Shown here: positions 16,451 through 23,452 of the stretch, piece by piece | Position numbering within the stretch: the stretch's first letter is position 1 | Layout: the number at the start of each line of letters is the position of its first letter | Origin: CAYRYU01 sp964428355 | Lineage (GTDB): Bacteria; Muiribacteriota; Ozemobacteria; Ozemobacterales; Ozemobacteraceae | Assembly: GCA_964428355.1 (NCBI GenBank) | Contig: CAYRYU010000070.1 | Coordinates: 1 to 37,609 of the forward strand | Direction: 5' to 3' | Length of the DNA: 37,609 nucleotides | Translations under genes and position numbers: made by a program | The notes under the pieces: generated by a model | What the model was told of the DNA's origin: nothing | The model's database searches: none | Seen by the model: only the letters and a program-made list of their open reading frames with translations

Positions 16451-16935
16451 CAGATTTCCTTTGCCCCTTCGCCCAGGACTATCAGGGAAATCTTCCCCGA
16501 GTGACAGTTCATTTCGAGAGACCGACCAGTCTGGCCCCCGACGTGAGACGCTGCAACGGGAATTCCCATTTTCTGAAGCACACCAAGGGCGGCGGTGGAG
16601 TTCTGCTTTCCGATGTTCAGGGAAAAGTCCTCGGTCGGGGGGAACATTTCCGCTCCTCCGAAAACTTTGGCCCACAAGGCGGAACGGTGTGCCCCGGCAT
16701 GCGTCATCGTCTGGTAGAGGAGGGGAATCGCAGTATCGGCGAACTTCTTGGGATTGAGGCGGTCTCCGCTTATCCCGTGCGATTCGGGTAGCATGATGTG
16801 CGAAAACCCCCCGATCTGGGTTTTCGGATCGTACATCGCGACGATGATGCACGAGCCGATGCCGTAAGCGGCCAGGATGTCCGGGGTTTTTGCGATCCGC
16901 ATTTCCGCCATCCCCACGGGATAGATTTCAGGCAT
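16450..16935 (-). CDS. cheD: Chemoreceptor glutamine deamidase CheD
   Basis: A 161-residue protein of the CheD family, which deamidates Gln side chains in methyl-accepting chemotaxis proteins and binds CheC. The catalytic Cys and His are in place: Cys29 in AAYGIGSC and His46 in GGFSHIMLPES. The ADP-ribosylase-like core continues with KVFGGAEMF, NIGKQNSTAALGVL and the closing SHVGGQTGRSLEMNCHSG. The start at 16935 is defined by the TGATG overlap with cheC, which shows tight coupling between the partner proteins. No methyltransferase, CheA or CheY gene lies in the window. Confidence 0.95.
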   Translation of the reverse strand: MPEIYPVGMAEMRIAKTPDILAAYGIGSCIIVAMYDPKTQIGGFSHIMLPESHGISGDRLNPKKFADTAIPLLYQTMTHAGAHRSALWAKVFGGAEMFPPTEDFSLNIGKQNSTAALGVLQKMGIPVAASHVGGQTGRSLEMNCHSGKISLIVLGEGAKEI

Positions 16936-17555
16936 CAGGAACTGACTCCGAGCGAATCGAGAAGCTGCCCGAGCGACGTGGGGTCGGGAAGGAGGAAGAT
17001 GTTCAGCTTCAGGTTTTCCTGACTTTCGATGAAAGAGGTCTCGATCATCAGCACATGGTCGCTGACCGCAAGCATTTCTGCGATCACTCCATCTAGGAGA
17101 GCCCCGACCATGTCGAACGCCATCGACGGAAGGGAATTGAGCATCGGTGTCCGGGTGAGGACGGACAGGGCGTTCAAAAAGGCACCGGCGAGAATGTTCC
17201 CGACTTCCTTGATACAGGATTTCTCCATTTCCCCCATCTGGGCGGGGTTGTCGATAACGCACCCTGGGATCAACGTGGAAAGCAGCTTGAAAGCGGTATG
17301 TTCCGGGATAAGGAGCAGGAAACGACCCGAGATATTCCCCATGACCTTGAGAAAGATCCCGAGGACTCTCTCCTGGGGACCCCCGATGAACTTCGGAATT
17401 TCCGTCAATGGCAGGATGGTGGCCCGGGGGACCGTCATGTCGATCTTCCTGTTGAGAAACTGGGCAAGCGCGGTACAGGCATTTCCTGAGCCGATATTTC
17501 CCAATTCTCTCAATGCATCGAGCTGGACTTTGGAAAGGTTGCTTACATCCTGCAT
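16935..17555 (-). CDS. cheC: CheY-P phosphatase CheC
   Basis: A 206-residue CheC/CheX/FliY-family protein that dephosphorylates CheY-P and is modulated by CheD. Both phosphatase motifs with the E-x-x-N pair are present: RELGNIGSGNA (Glu17, Asn20) and KEVGNILAGAF (Glu117, Asn120). The length is typical. Two in-frame ATGs (17561 and 17555) are possible. The second is preferred because GAGGT then sits 8 bases upstream rather than 2. A longer frame up to 17870 would cross the promoter and overlap pth. It heads the operon, with its promoter at 17589-17617. Confidence 0.95.
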   Translation of the reverse strand: MQDVSNLSKVQLDALRELGNIGSGNACTALAQFLNRKIDMTVPRATILPLTEIPKFIGGPQERVLGIFLKVMGNISGRFLLLIPEHTAFKLLSTLIPGCVIDNPAQMGEMEKSCIKEVGNILAGAFLNALSVLTRTPMLNSLPSMAFDMVGALLDGVIAEMLAVSDHVLMIETSFIESQENLKLNIFLLPDPTSLGQLLDSLGVSS

Positions 17556-17588
17556 CAACATTACCTCGCAAGTTACCTGATCCCGGAC

Positions 17589-17617
17589 ATTATAATAAAG
17601 CCCGATTCGAAATGCAA
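17589..17617 (-). promoter_or_regulatory. Sigma-70 promoter of the cheC-cheD-fliA operon
   Basis: On the minus strand TTGCAT (17617-17612) and a perfect TATAAT (17594-17589) are 17 bases apart. The start would fall near 17582, giving a leader of about 27 bases. It implies that fliA is transcribed by the housekeeping polymerase rather than only by itself. Confidence 0.75.
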
Positions 17618-17745
17618 GGCGGACGCATCCATGGAAAGGGCGGATTTGCGCGGGTTCCGGTGGGAAAAACCAGATTGTGCCATCTGGGGATGCAACCGGG
17701 AGCACGAGCCCGGCGTACAGCGAACCCGGGGAAAGGCACCGGAAT

Positions 17746-18387
17746 TCAACCTGAAGAAACGGGTTTCGGCGGGGTATCCGAGCCCGGCGGCGCGGGTGGG
17801 GCTGCAAAGTCACGACCGTTGAACCGTCCCATGGCACGGTTTCCCATTCCCAGAAGAACCATCGATACAAGGTCGGGAATCTCGGACAGGACCTTTTCGA
17901 GGATTTTCACATCGGTCGATGAAAAGGGGCCCAGAACATGGGAAACAAGATCGTGATTTCCGGACTGTCCTTGAGCTTCCGGAAGGCCCACCCCAATCCT
18001 GAGACGCCAGAAATCCCGGCCGATGTATCCGATGATCGATTTCAGCCCGTTGTGGCCCCCATCGGACCCCGAAGGCCGCAACCGGAGACGTCCTACCGGA
18101 AGGTTGATATCGTCGAGAATGACGAGGAGCTCGGAGGGGTGGAGTTGGAGAGAAGAGAGAAACTGCGAAACGGATTCCCCCGACAGGTTCATGTACGTCT
18201 GGGGTTTGACCAGATGGTGGGTCTCACCTTTGAAGGAGAAGACAGTCGAAACCGCTTTGTGCTTCATTTGTCCGAAGGAGACCTTGAACCTGGAACAAAG
18301 AGCGTCGGCGGCCATGAAACCTATGTTGTGGCGGGTGTCCTGGTATTCCCTGCCGGGATTTCCCAGGCCCGCGATCAGCATCGTCAT
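17746..18387 (-). CDS. pth: Peptidyl-tRNA hydrolase
   Basis: A 213-residue cytosolic Pth that frees tRNA from prematurely released peptidyl-tRNA. All hallmark residues are present: Asn10 in GLGNPG, catalytic His20 in TRHNIGF, Asn67 in KPQTYMNLSG, Asp93 in LDDINLPVGRLRLRPSGSDGGHNG, and Asn113. The C-terminus has a short Pro-rich extension. The ATG at 18387 gives a numbering close to that of the E. coli enzyme. An ATG at 18381 would have AGGA at better spacing. The predicted transcription start falls almost on the first codon (see promoter), so the message may be leaderless. Confidence 0.97.
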   Translation of the reverse strand: MTMLIAGLGNPGREYQDTRHNIGFMAADALCSRFKVSFGQMKHKAVSTVFSFKGETHHLVKPQTYMNLSGESVSQFLSSLQLHPSELLVILDDINLPVGRLRLRPSGSDGGHNGLKSIIGYIGRDFWRLRIGVGLPEAQGQSGNHDLVSHVLGPFSSTDVKILEKVLSEIPDLVSMVLLGMGNRAMGRFNGRDFAAPPAPPGSDTPPKPVSSG

Positions 18388-18393
18388 TCCTGG

Positions 18394-18423
18394 ATTTTAT
18401 TGAGCCCATTGCGGATTTGTCAA
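18394..18423 (-). promoter_or_regulatory. Sigma-70 promoter of pth
   Basis: A perfect TTGACA (18423-18418, minus strand) is followed after 18 bases by TAAAAT (18399-18394). The predicted start at about 18387 coincides with the pth start codon. Confidence 0.65.
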
Positions 18424-18539
18424 CGTCGATGGGGAAGGGTGTGGAGGCGACTGGGTATCGAGGCGACAGGGAGAAAAAAAGGTTGCGGCGTAAAGGACCC
18501 TTTGGAAGACGGCGGATCGTGACGATGGAAGCGGACGAT

Positions 18540-18947
18540 ATGCGACGTGTGAAACTCCTTCTGCTTCTCGTAACGACAGTAACCTTGGTCGGGTGCTCTT
18601 CGGGGGGAGATTCCGGCACCTCAAACCCCACCGCGACGCAGCTGGGTGCTTTCCAGATCGGGATCGCCTCGTATTATGGCGAGGAATTCCAGGGAGAGAA
18701 GACCTCCTCCGGAGAACCCTTCGACGCCACCAAACTGACTGCGGCACACCTCAGTCTGGCTTTTGGGACCGTAGTCGCGGTCACCAACCAGGAAAACGGC
18801 CGGAACGTCACGGTGCGGATAAACGATCGGGGTCCAAAAGCCGCCAACCGGATCATCGACCTTTCCAAGCGGGCAGCCTCGGAACTTGGGATGCTCGAAA
18901 AGGGGATTGCCACGGTCTCTCTGCGGATAATCTCCACAGGCTCGTGA
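18540..18947 (+). CDS. rlpA: RlpA-family septal lipoprotein (DPBB fold)
   Basis: A 135-residue lipoprotein with a hydrophobic signal ending in the lipobox LVGC (Cys19), then a Ser/Gly/Thr linker. The double-psi beta-barrel of RlpA follows: GIASYYGEEFQGEKTSSGEPFDATKL, AAHLSLAFGT, VRINDRGP and RIIDLSKRAASELGM. RlpA proteins are peptidoglycan glycosidases acting on denuded glycans at the septum; the DPBB His and Asp are kept. There is no C-terminal SPOR domain, so it is a short form. The start could also be the ATG at 18525. It is divergent from pth. Earlier in-frame ATGs would put charged residues ahead of the signal peptide. Confidence 0.9.
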   Translation: MRRVKLLLLLVTTVTLVGCSSGGDSGTSNPTATQLGAFQIGIASYYGEEFQGEKTSSGEPFDATKLTAAHLSLAFGTVVAVTNQENGRNVTVRINDRGPKAANRIIDLSKRAASELGMLEKGIATVSLRIISTGS

Positions 18948-18960
18948 GAAAACGGGGGGG

Positions 18961-19020
18961 AAAGACAGCCACAAGACCCCCATTTCGCCTCTGCGCCTCC
19001 GCGTTTCGGTGAGTTTCTCG
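18961..19020. repeat. Possible copy of a dispersed intergenic element (TCTGCGCCTCCGCG type)
   Basis: The noncoding stretch after rlpA contains GCCTCTGCGCCTCCGCG followed by TTTCGGTGAG. It resembles short noncoding repeats with 'CTCTGCGCCT-CCGCG' wording that I recall from many environmental genomes. Only one copy was seen in this window, so the repeat status rests on memory. Confidence 0.35.
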
Positions 19021-19073
19021 GGGCAATCTTGCCTCAAGGAGTGAAAACTCCTGGATCTGAAGAACCGGTCGGG

Positions 19074-19535
19074 TCAGAGGTCCCCGTTTTCCTCGTCCTT
19101 GTGAAGGAAGCGCTTGTTGTCGTAGACGGCCCAACCGGCCATCCGCCCGCTCTTTCCCTTGTAGGGAACCGCCACCACTCCACCCTTCGCGTCAAACGTG
19201 TACTCGCCGTAGAACTGGATGGGATGGCCAATTTTCAGGTCCATGGTGGAACTTCCCTGAATGGTGTAGCGGAAGGTGAATTCGACGGACCCATCCCGGC
19301 TTCTCACTCGGCATTCCTGGGTAGGAGTGGCAGTGTCCGTTGTCGGGGGGAACAGTTGCGTGATCACCCCTCCGTCCCGGACGAAGCCTTTGGGAAGGTT
19401 CTGGGAAAATGCATCGGAAACCGTAAGGTCTTTGCTCAGGAAATTTCCGATGATGAAAATCCCGAAGACGACGATCGGAATCGTAACCAGGATGGCCTTG
19501 TCCTGCCACGTTATTTCAGGGGGACGTTTCGCCAC
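19074..19535 (-). CDS. DUF3465-like single-pass membrane protein
   Basis: A 153-residue protein with an N-terminal TM anchor (about 14-34, ILVTIPIVVFGIFIIGNFL). An extracytoplasmic beta domain contains VEFTFRYTI, GHPIQFYGEYTFDAKGGVVAVPYKG and GRMAGWAVYDNKRFL. This arrangement (GD-x-IxFxGEYxxxxKGG-V then GW-x-x-x-x-x-x-Y/F) resembles DUF3465, a family of small exported proteins of unknown function. The start is GTG at 19535, chosen because GGAGGG lies 9 bases upstream. A longer opening from 19640 would translate a simple tandem repeat. It is transcribed alone, facing rlpA. Confidence 0.7.
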   Translation of the reverse strand: MAKRPPEITWQDKAILVTIPIVVFGIFIIGNFLSKDLTVSDAFSQNLPKGFVRDGGVITQLFPPTTDTATPTQECRVRSRDGSVEFTFRYTIQGSSTMDLKIGHPIQFYGEYTFDAKGGVVAVPYKGKSGRMAGWAVYDNKRFLHKDEENGDL

Positions 19536-19560
19536 GGTCAGTTTCCCTCCAAGCTTCCAA

Positions 19561-19592
19561 GGTTTCCAGGTTTCCTGGTTTCCTGGTTTCCA
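19561..19592. repeat. Tandem 8-bp repeat (GGTTTCCW x4)
   Basis: Four consecutive copies of GGTTTCC followed by A, T, T, A lie just upstream of the DUF3465-like gene. Short tandem arrays like this mutate by slippage and could change promoter spacing, or may simply be neutral. Confidence 0.8.
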
Positions 19593-19657
19593 AGAATCGG
19601 GAAGAAAACTTATCACAAGCCCGGGAAAAGTTCCAGTCACAAAATCGCTTCTTCGGC

Positions 19658-19685
19658 TAAAGTCCCTTTCCCTTCATGCCGATGG
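19658..19685 (+). promoter_or_regulatory. Sigma-28 (FliA/SigD) type promoter upstream of LysM-M23 gene
   Basis: TAAAGT begins at 19658 and GCCGATGG spans 19678-19685, with 16 bases between TAAA and GCCG. The FliA/SigD consensus is TAAA-N14-16-GCCGATAA. Six of eight -10 bases and the whole -35 core match. It lies about 107 bases upstream of the GTG start at 19792, and a fliA gene lies 4 kb away. Confidence 0.5.
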
Positions 19686-19791
19686 ATGGAATGCGTGAAT
19701 GTTATGCGTCCGGGGAGATATGGACGTTTCCCCGGGAAAACCGAGACCGGGAATGAACTCAACCAGGATTCCAGGCAACCAGGAGGGCACC

Positions 19792-21438
19792 GTGTGGTAT
19801 AAACTGAAGGCACGTCATTATGCGATTCTCGTCCTGATCTCCATCGTGGCTCTGGAAACTTCCGCCATCGCGATCGACCGGTTGCTTTCCCGGGGCAGTG
19901 ACGTAGCTTTCGAGGTCGAGACCAAGTTTCGCAACAACCCCTTCGTCAGGCAGTTCCAGATGGCGGAAGCCAAGACCGGACGGGCTTCCGTACAACCCTC
20001 CGAGATGACGGCCATTCCGCTCTCGGCATTGTCCAGCCGCCCTAGTTCCACGCAATCCACGAAAAAGACCCCGAACGTTCCCGCAAAGGTCAATCCGACC
20101 ACCCCCGCGGTTTCCCAGACCCGTGAGATGAAGCCCCTCGTTGCCACGATCGATCCCCCCGCCCAGTGGATCGAATTCCCCGTCCGGAAGGGCGATTCTC
20201 TTACCCAGATCGCGGCGATGTTCTCGGTTGATTCGGCGAAGATCTGCGCCGCCAACGGAATGACGAAGGAAGGGACCCGGCTCAAGGCGGGCGAGAAGAT
20301 CAAGATCCCGTTGGATGAACCCAGGTTCACCTATGGCGTTGCACAGGGGGACTCCCTATCCAGGATCGCAACCCGGTTCGGTCTCTCGATCCAGGATCTG
20401 ATCAAGGAAAACCGCCTCAAGAACAATCTGCTCGTCGAAGGCCAGAAGATTTCCATTCCGGTCCGGAAGAAGGAGACCGCCCTACCCATGGTCGCCGCAG
20501 CCAAAGAGCAGGTCCCCATCGAGAAGAAGGACGTCCCGCCCATGGTTTCCCAAGAGAAACCCATGGAACTCGTCCAAACCCCCAAAATCCCCATTGTAAA
20601 ACCCACCGAACCGGCTGGGAACTCCAAGGTCGCGGTCCAGCCGGAAACCCCGTCTGGAAAAACCATGGAGAAAGCTGTCGCCCAGGCCACCCCGGCCAAC
20701 AATCCCGCTCCCACCGCAAAATCGGAACCGACCGCCTCCGCCGCCGATCCCAGGGCGATCGCCAAGGTCGAGTCCAAACCCACCGTCGCAGCCTCGATCA
20801 AGACTCCGGCCAAGGCCGAACCAAAGCCCACCGAAGCCGGGGAGGATACGAAACTGGTCGTCCACACCGTAAAGAAAGGTGAGAACCTTGCCTCGATCGC
20901 CAGGTCCTACAAGACCTCCATTACCCAGATCCTTTCGGCAAATTCCTTCAACACCTCCTCCCTGAAACAGGGACAGCAGATCAAGGTCCCCGTCAGCCAC
21001 CGGTTCTACCGGGTCCTCCAGGTGACCAGCCGGAGGGCGAATGTCACGACGAAGTGGTCGATGCCGGTCCGGGGGCGTCTCAATGATCGTTTTGGCTGGC
21101 GGGTCCACCCCATCTGGCATCGTCGGCTGTTCCATGCCGGGATCGACATCTCTGCCCCCCGGGGCTCCCCCATCACTGCCGCCATGGGAGGAACGGTGGT
21201 TTACGCGGGATGGATGAGCGGATACGGCAAGCTCGTCGTTATAAGGCATCCAAACGGCCTTTCCTCGCGATATGGCCATTGCAGCAGCTTCCGGGTCAAG
21301 AAGGGCCAGAATGTCCGCGCCGGACAGGCCATCGCCGGGGTTGGAGCGACTGGAACCGCCACAGGAAACCACCTGCATTTCGAGATCCGGCAGAATGGAA
21401 AACCCGTGAACCCGACCAAGTTCCTGTTCGGGCGCTGA
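19792..21438 (+). CDS. Membrane-anchored LysM / M23 peptidoglycan endopeptidase
   Basis: A 548-residue envelope protein with an N-terminal TM signal-anchor (about 9-29). Two LysM domains (about 129-173 and 179-223), a long Pro/Ala/Lys/Thr linker (about 225-355) and a third LysM (VVHTVKKGENLASIA...) follow. The C-terminal M23 domain keeps all active-site motifs: HAGID (His448, Asp452), YGH (His496) and HLHFE (His529). M23 enzymes cleave cross-links in peptidoglycan, and LysM binds glycan chains. The start is GTG at 19792, chosen because AGGAGGG precedes it and the TM follows directly. The sigma-28-like promoter upstream suggests expression with flagellar genes, for example to open the wall. 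A role in growth or division is equally possible, because NlpD/EnvC-like proteins share this layout. Confidence 0.93.
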   Translation: MWYKLKARHYAILVLISIVALETSAIAIDRLLSRGSDVAFEVETKFRNNPFVRQFQMAEAKTGRASVQPSEMTAIPLSALSSRPSSTQSTKKTPNVPAKVNPTTPAVSQTREMKPLVATIDPPAQWIEFPVRKGDSLTQIAAMFSVDSAKICAANGMTKEGTRLKAGEKIKIPLDEPRFTYGVAQGDSLSRIATRFGLSIQDLIKENRLKNNLLVEGQKISIPVRKKETALPMVAAAKEQVPIEKKDVPPMVSQEKPMELVQTPKIPIVKPTEPAGNSKVAVQPETPSGKTMEKAVAQATPANNPAPTAKSEPTASAADPRAIAKVESKPTVAASIKTPAKAEPKPTEAGEDTKLVVHTVKKGENLASIARSYKTSITQILSANSFNTSSLKQGQQIKVPVSHRFYRVLQVTSRRANVTTKWSMPVRGRLNDRFGWRVHPIWHRRLFHAGIDISAPRGSPITAAMGGTVVYAGWMSGYGKLVVIRHPNGLSSRYGHCSSFRVKKGQNVRAGQAIAGVGATGTATGNHLHFEIRQNGKPVNPTKFLFGR

Positions 21439-21566
21439 CCTTTCATTGATCAGAATTCCGAGGAGGCTGCCCGAAGACCCAGAAGAACGGATCCCGATCG
21501 ATCGGCCAAACATGTCCAGACGGAGGCCGGTTCGATCCCCAAGGGACTGAAAGCAGACCAGAACCG

Positions 21567-23438
21567 ATGAAATCTCTCGCCCGCGCCGCCTTCCTTGCAT
21601 TGGCGGCATGTTTGTTGTATCTGGGCTTCGGATTGGCGGCAAGCAGCCTCAAGACTGTGGACCGGGAGGATGTCCTGCCCTACCAGCCCCTGACAGGCCC
21701 TTCCACCTCTCCCGGGGTCTTTTCGAATTTCAACCCCCGGAACATCCCCGAACTCCAGGAAGGGCGGGCAATACCCGTTGTCGAACCCTACCTGACGCCC
21801 AGGGTTCCCGCCCCGCCTCCAGCGGAGTTCTACGGCTCCCACAAGGTCGCGTTCGTTCCCGCCCGAGAGGCCAGGCCACCCGAGGCAGGGACGAGCATTC
21901 CGATCGTCGACCGGCTTCCTCCCGGATACACCGATCTCAACGAGCGCGAGGATCAGCGGGCCTTCGATTCCAAGCTCTATACCGACACCAGTTTCTATTT
22001 CAACAAGGTGGACGGCTCGAAAAGGCTCTCGAGCGTGAACCAGGAGTCCTTCTACGAGCAGAATCTCCGTTATGATCTTTTCACGACGAAATCGAACGGG
22101 GACTCCCTCGCCCTGATCGTCGATACCACACACACGAACGACCCCCGGGAATATAAGGAGGGGTTCACCCTCAACCAGTTCAGCCTCGAATCGAGAACGC
22201 CCAGGTCCCAGCTCGTTTTTGGCCATTCCTATCCCGAGTTCACGAATTTCACGATGACCCAGCAGGTCATGGGCCTGTATGGGGTCCAGCGCTTCTCGAA
22301 CGCGGAAATCCGGAGCTATACCGGATACAAGGCGGTCGAGAAGGACGATCTGAAGAACCCAAGGCTCGTCAGCGGTTTCCGGCTCGAACACAAGCGGGAC
22401 GAGGCTGTGACGATCGGGATCAACGGGGTCGACTCCAGGGACGTTCACCAGAATCCAGGTTCGAACCAGGATCTTCCCACGATCAAGAACCAGGTCTACT
22501 CGATGGATGTCAACGTTCATCCCACGGAAAACATCGTCGTGACGGGGGAATATGCGGGCAGCAGCACCGATTTCGACAGACGGCACGGGGCTGGCAAGGA
22601 AAGCGCGGAAGCTTTCAAGGGAACCGCCGCCTACGGCCGGGAGAACTACCGGGTCGAAGCCGGTGTGGAAGCTGCGGACACGCCCTTCTACACCGCTTCG
22701 GGGGAGAGCCTCCGGGACGAGAAGGCCTTTTTCGGACACATGTATTACGAGGTGAACCGGTATTTCTCCACACGGATTGCAGGAAGGACGGGCCGGGACA
22801 ACCTTGCCGCCTACAAGCGGGCGACCCTTGTCAGGGATGAACCCGAGGTCCAGGTCACGATCCGCCCCAGCGATTATTACCACGACATGAGGGTGGATTT
22901 CTTCTACCAGCCGTTGCACGAGTATTCGGACGGCACCGACTTCGTCAACCGATACCGGGACCTCGCCTGGCTGGAGTTCAACCACCGGGCGGGCGCTTTC
23001 CGGTATTTCGGGGGGCTGAGCTCAACGATCGACAAGGACAAGGTCACCCCCTCCAATGACAAGGACATCGGAAAACTTGACCTCAAGCTGACATGGGAAT
23101 ACGACATGACCAGGCAGCTCTATGCCATCATGAGCATGGAGCAGCTTGACTATGAGACCGTCGGGGGACAGGACAAGACGACCATCTACGGCTTCGGAGG
23201 GCGGTCGGATTTCCACGAGGACCTGACCTTCCACCTCGATTTCACGCATGAGAACAGCGATCCGACGGCCACCCTACTGGATTCATCCCATGACCGGGTC
23301 AACCTTTCCCTTACCAAGGAATACAACAACATGTCGCGGTTGATCCTTTCCCTCGAGGGGTCGAACCACCACTTCGCGAACAACGGCCGGGATTACACGG
23401 ACTACTCCGCCCGCGTCCGTTTTCTGAGATCATTCTAG
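21567..23438 (+). CDS. Probable outer-membrane beta-barrel protein
   Basis: A 623-residue exported protein. The signal peptide runs to about residue 25 (LGFGLAA). A Pro-rich periplasmic segment (about 30-125) follows. Then about 490 residues of alternating strands show typical barrel signatures: many Tyr/Phe-ended strands such as RYDLFTTKSNGDSLALIVDTT, GRSDFHEDLTFHLDFTHE and RLILSLEGSNHH. It ends in Phe (VRFLRSF), the usual recognition signal for the BAM machinery. I cannot name a porin family. The ribosome site is weak. The next gene starts 14 bases later, so the protein is probably an outer-membrane partner of the FecR-like and FN3 lipoproteins. Confidence 0.75.
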   Translation: MKSLARAAFLALAACLLYLGFGLAASSLKTVDREDVLPYQPLTGPSTSPGVFSNFNPRNIPELQEGRAIPVVEPYLTPRVPAPPPAEFYGSHKVAFVPAREARPPEAGTSIPIVDRLPPGYTDLNEREDQRAFDSKLYTDTSFYFNKVDGSKRLSSVNQESFYEQNLRYDLFTTKSNGDSLALIVDTTHTNDPREYKEGFTLNQFSLESRTPRSQLVFGHSYPEFTNFTMTQQVMGLYGVQRFSNAEIRSYTGYKAVEKDDLKNPRLVSGFRLEHKRDEAVTIGINGVDSRDVHQNPGSNQDLPTIKNQVYSMDVNVHPTENIVVTGEYAGSSTDFDRRHGAGKESAEAFKGTAAYGRENYRVEAGVEAADTPFYTASGESLRDEKAFFGHMYYEVNRYFSTRIAGRTGRDNLAAYKRATLVRDEPEVQVTIRPSDYYHDMRVDFFYQPLHEYSDGTDFVNRYRDLAWLEFNHRAGAFRYFGGLSSTIDKDKVTPSNDKDIGKLDLKLTWEYDMTRQLYAIMSMEQLDYETVGGQDKTTIYGFGGRSDFHEDLTFHLDFTHENSDPTATLLDSSHDRVNLSLTKEYNNMSRLILSLEGSNHHFANNGRDYTDYSARVRFLRSF

Positions 23439-23452
23439 GGAGCGGAACCGAA

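Noticed and set aside
16450..17571. A longer minus-strand frame containing cheD
   Set aside because: The extra N-terminus is the out-of-frame shadow of cheC. The TGATG overlap marks the true cheD start.
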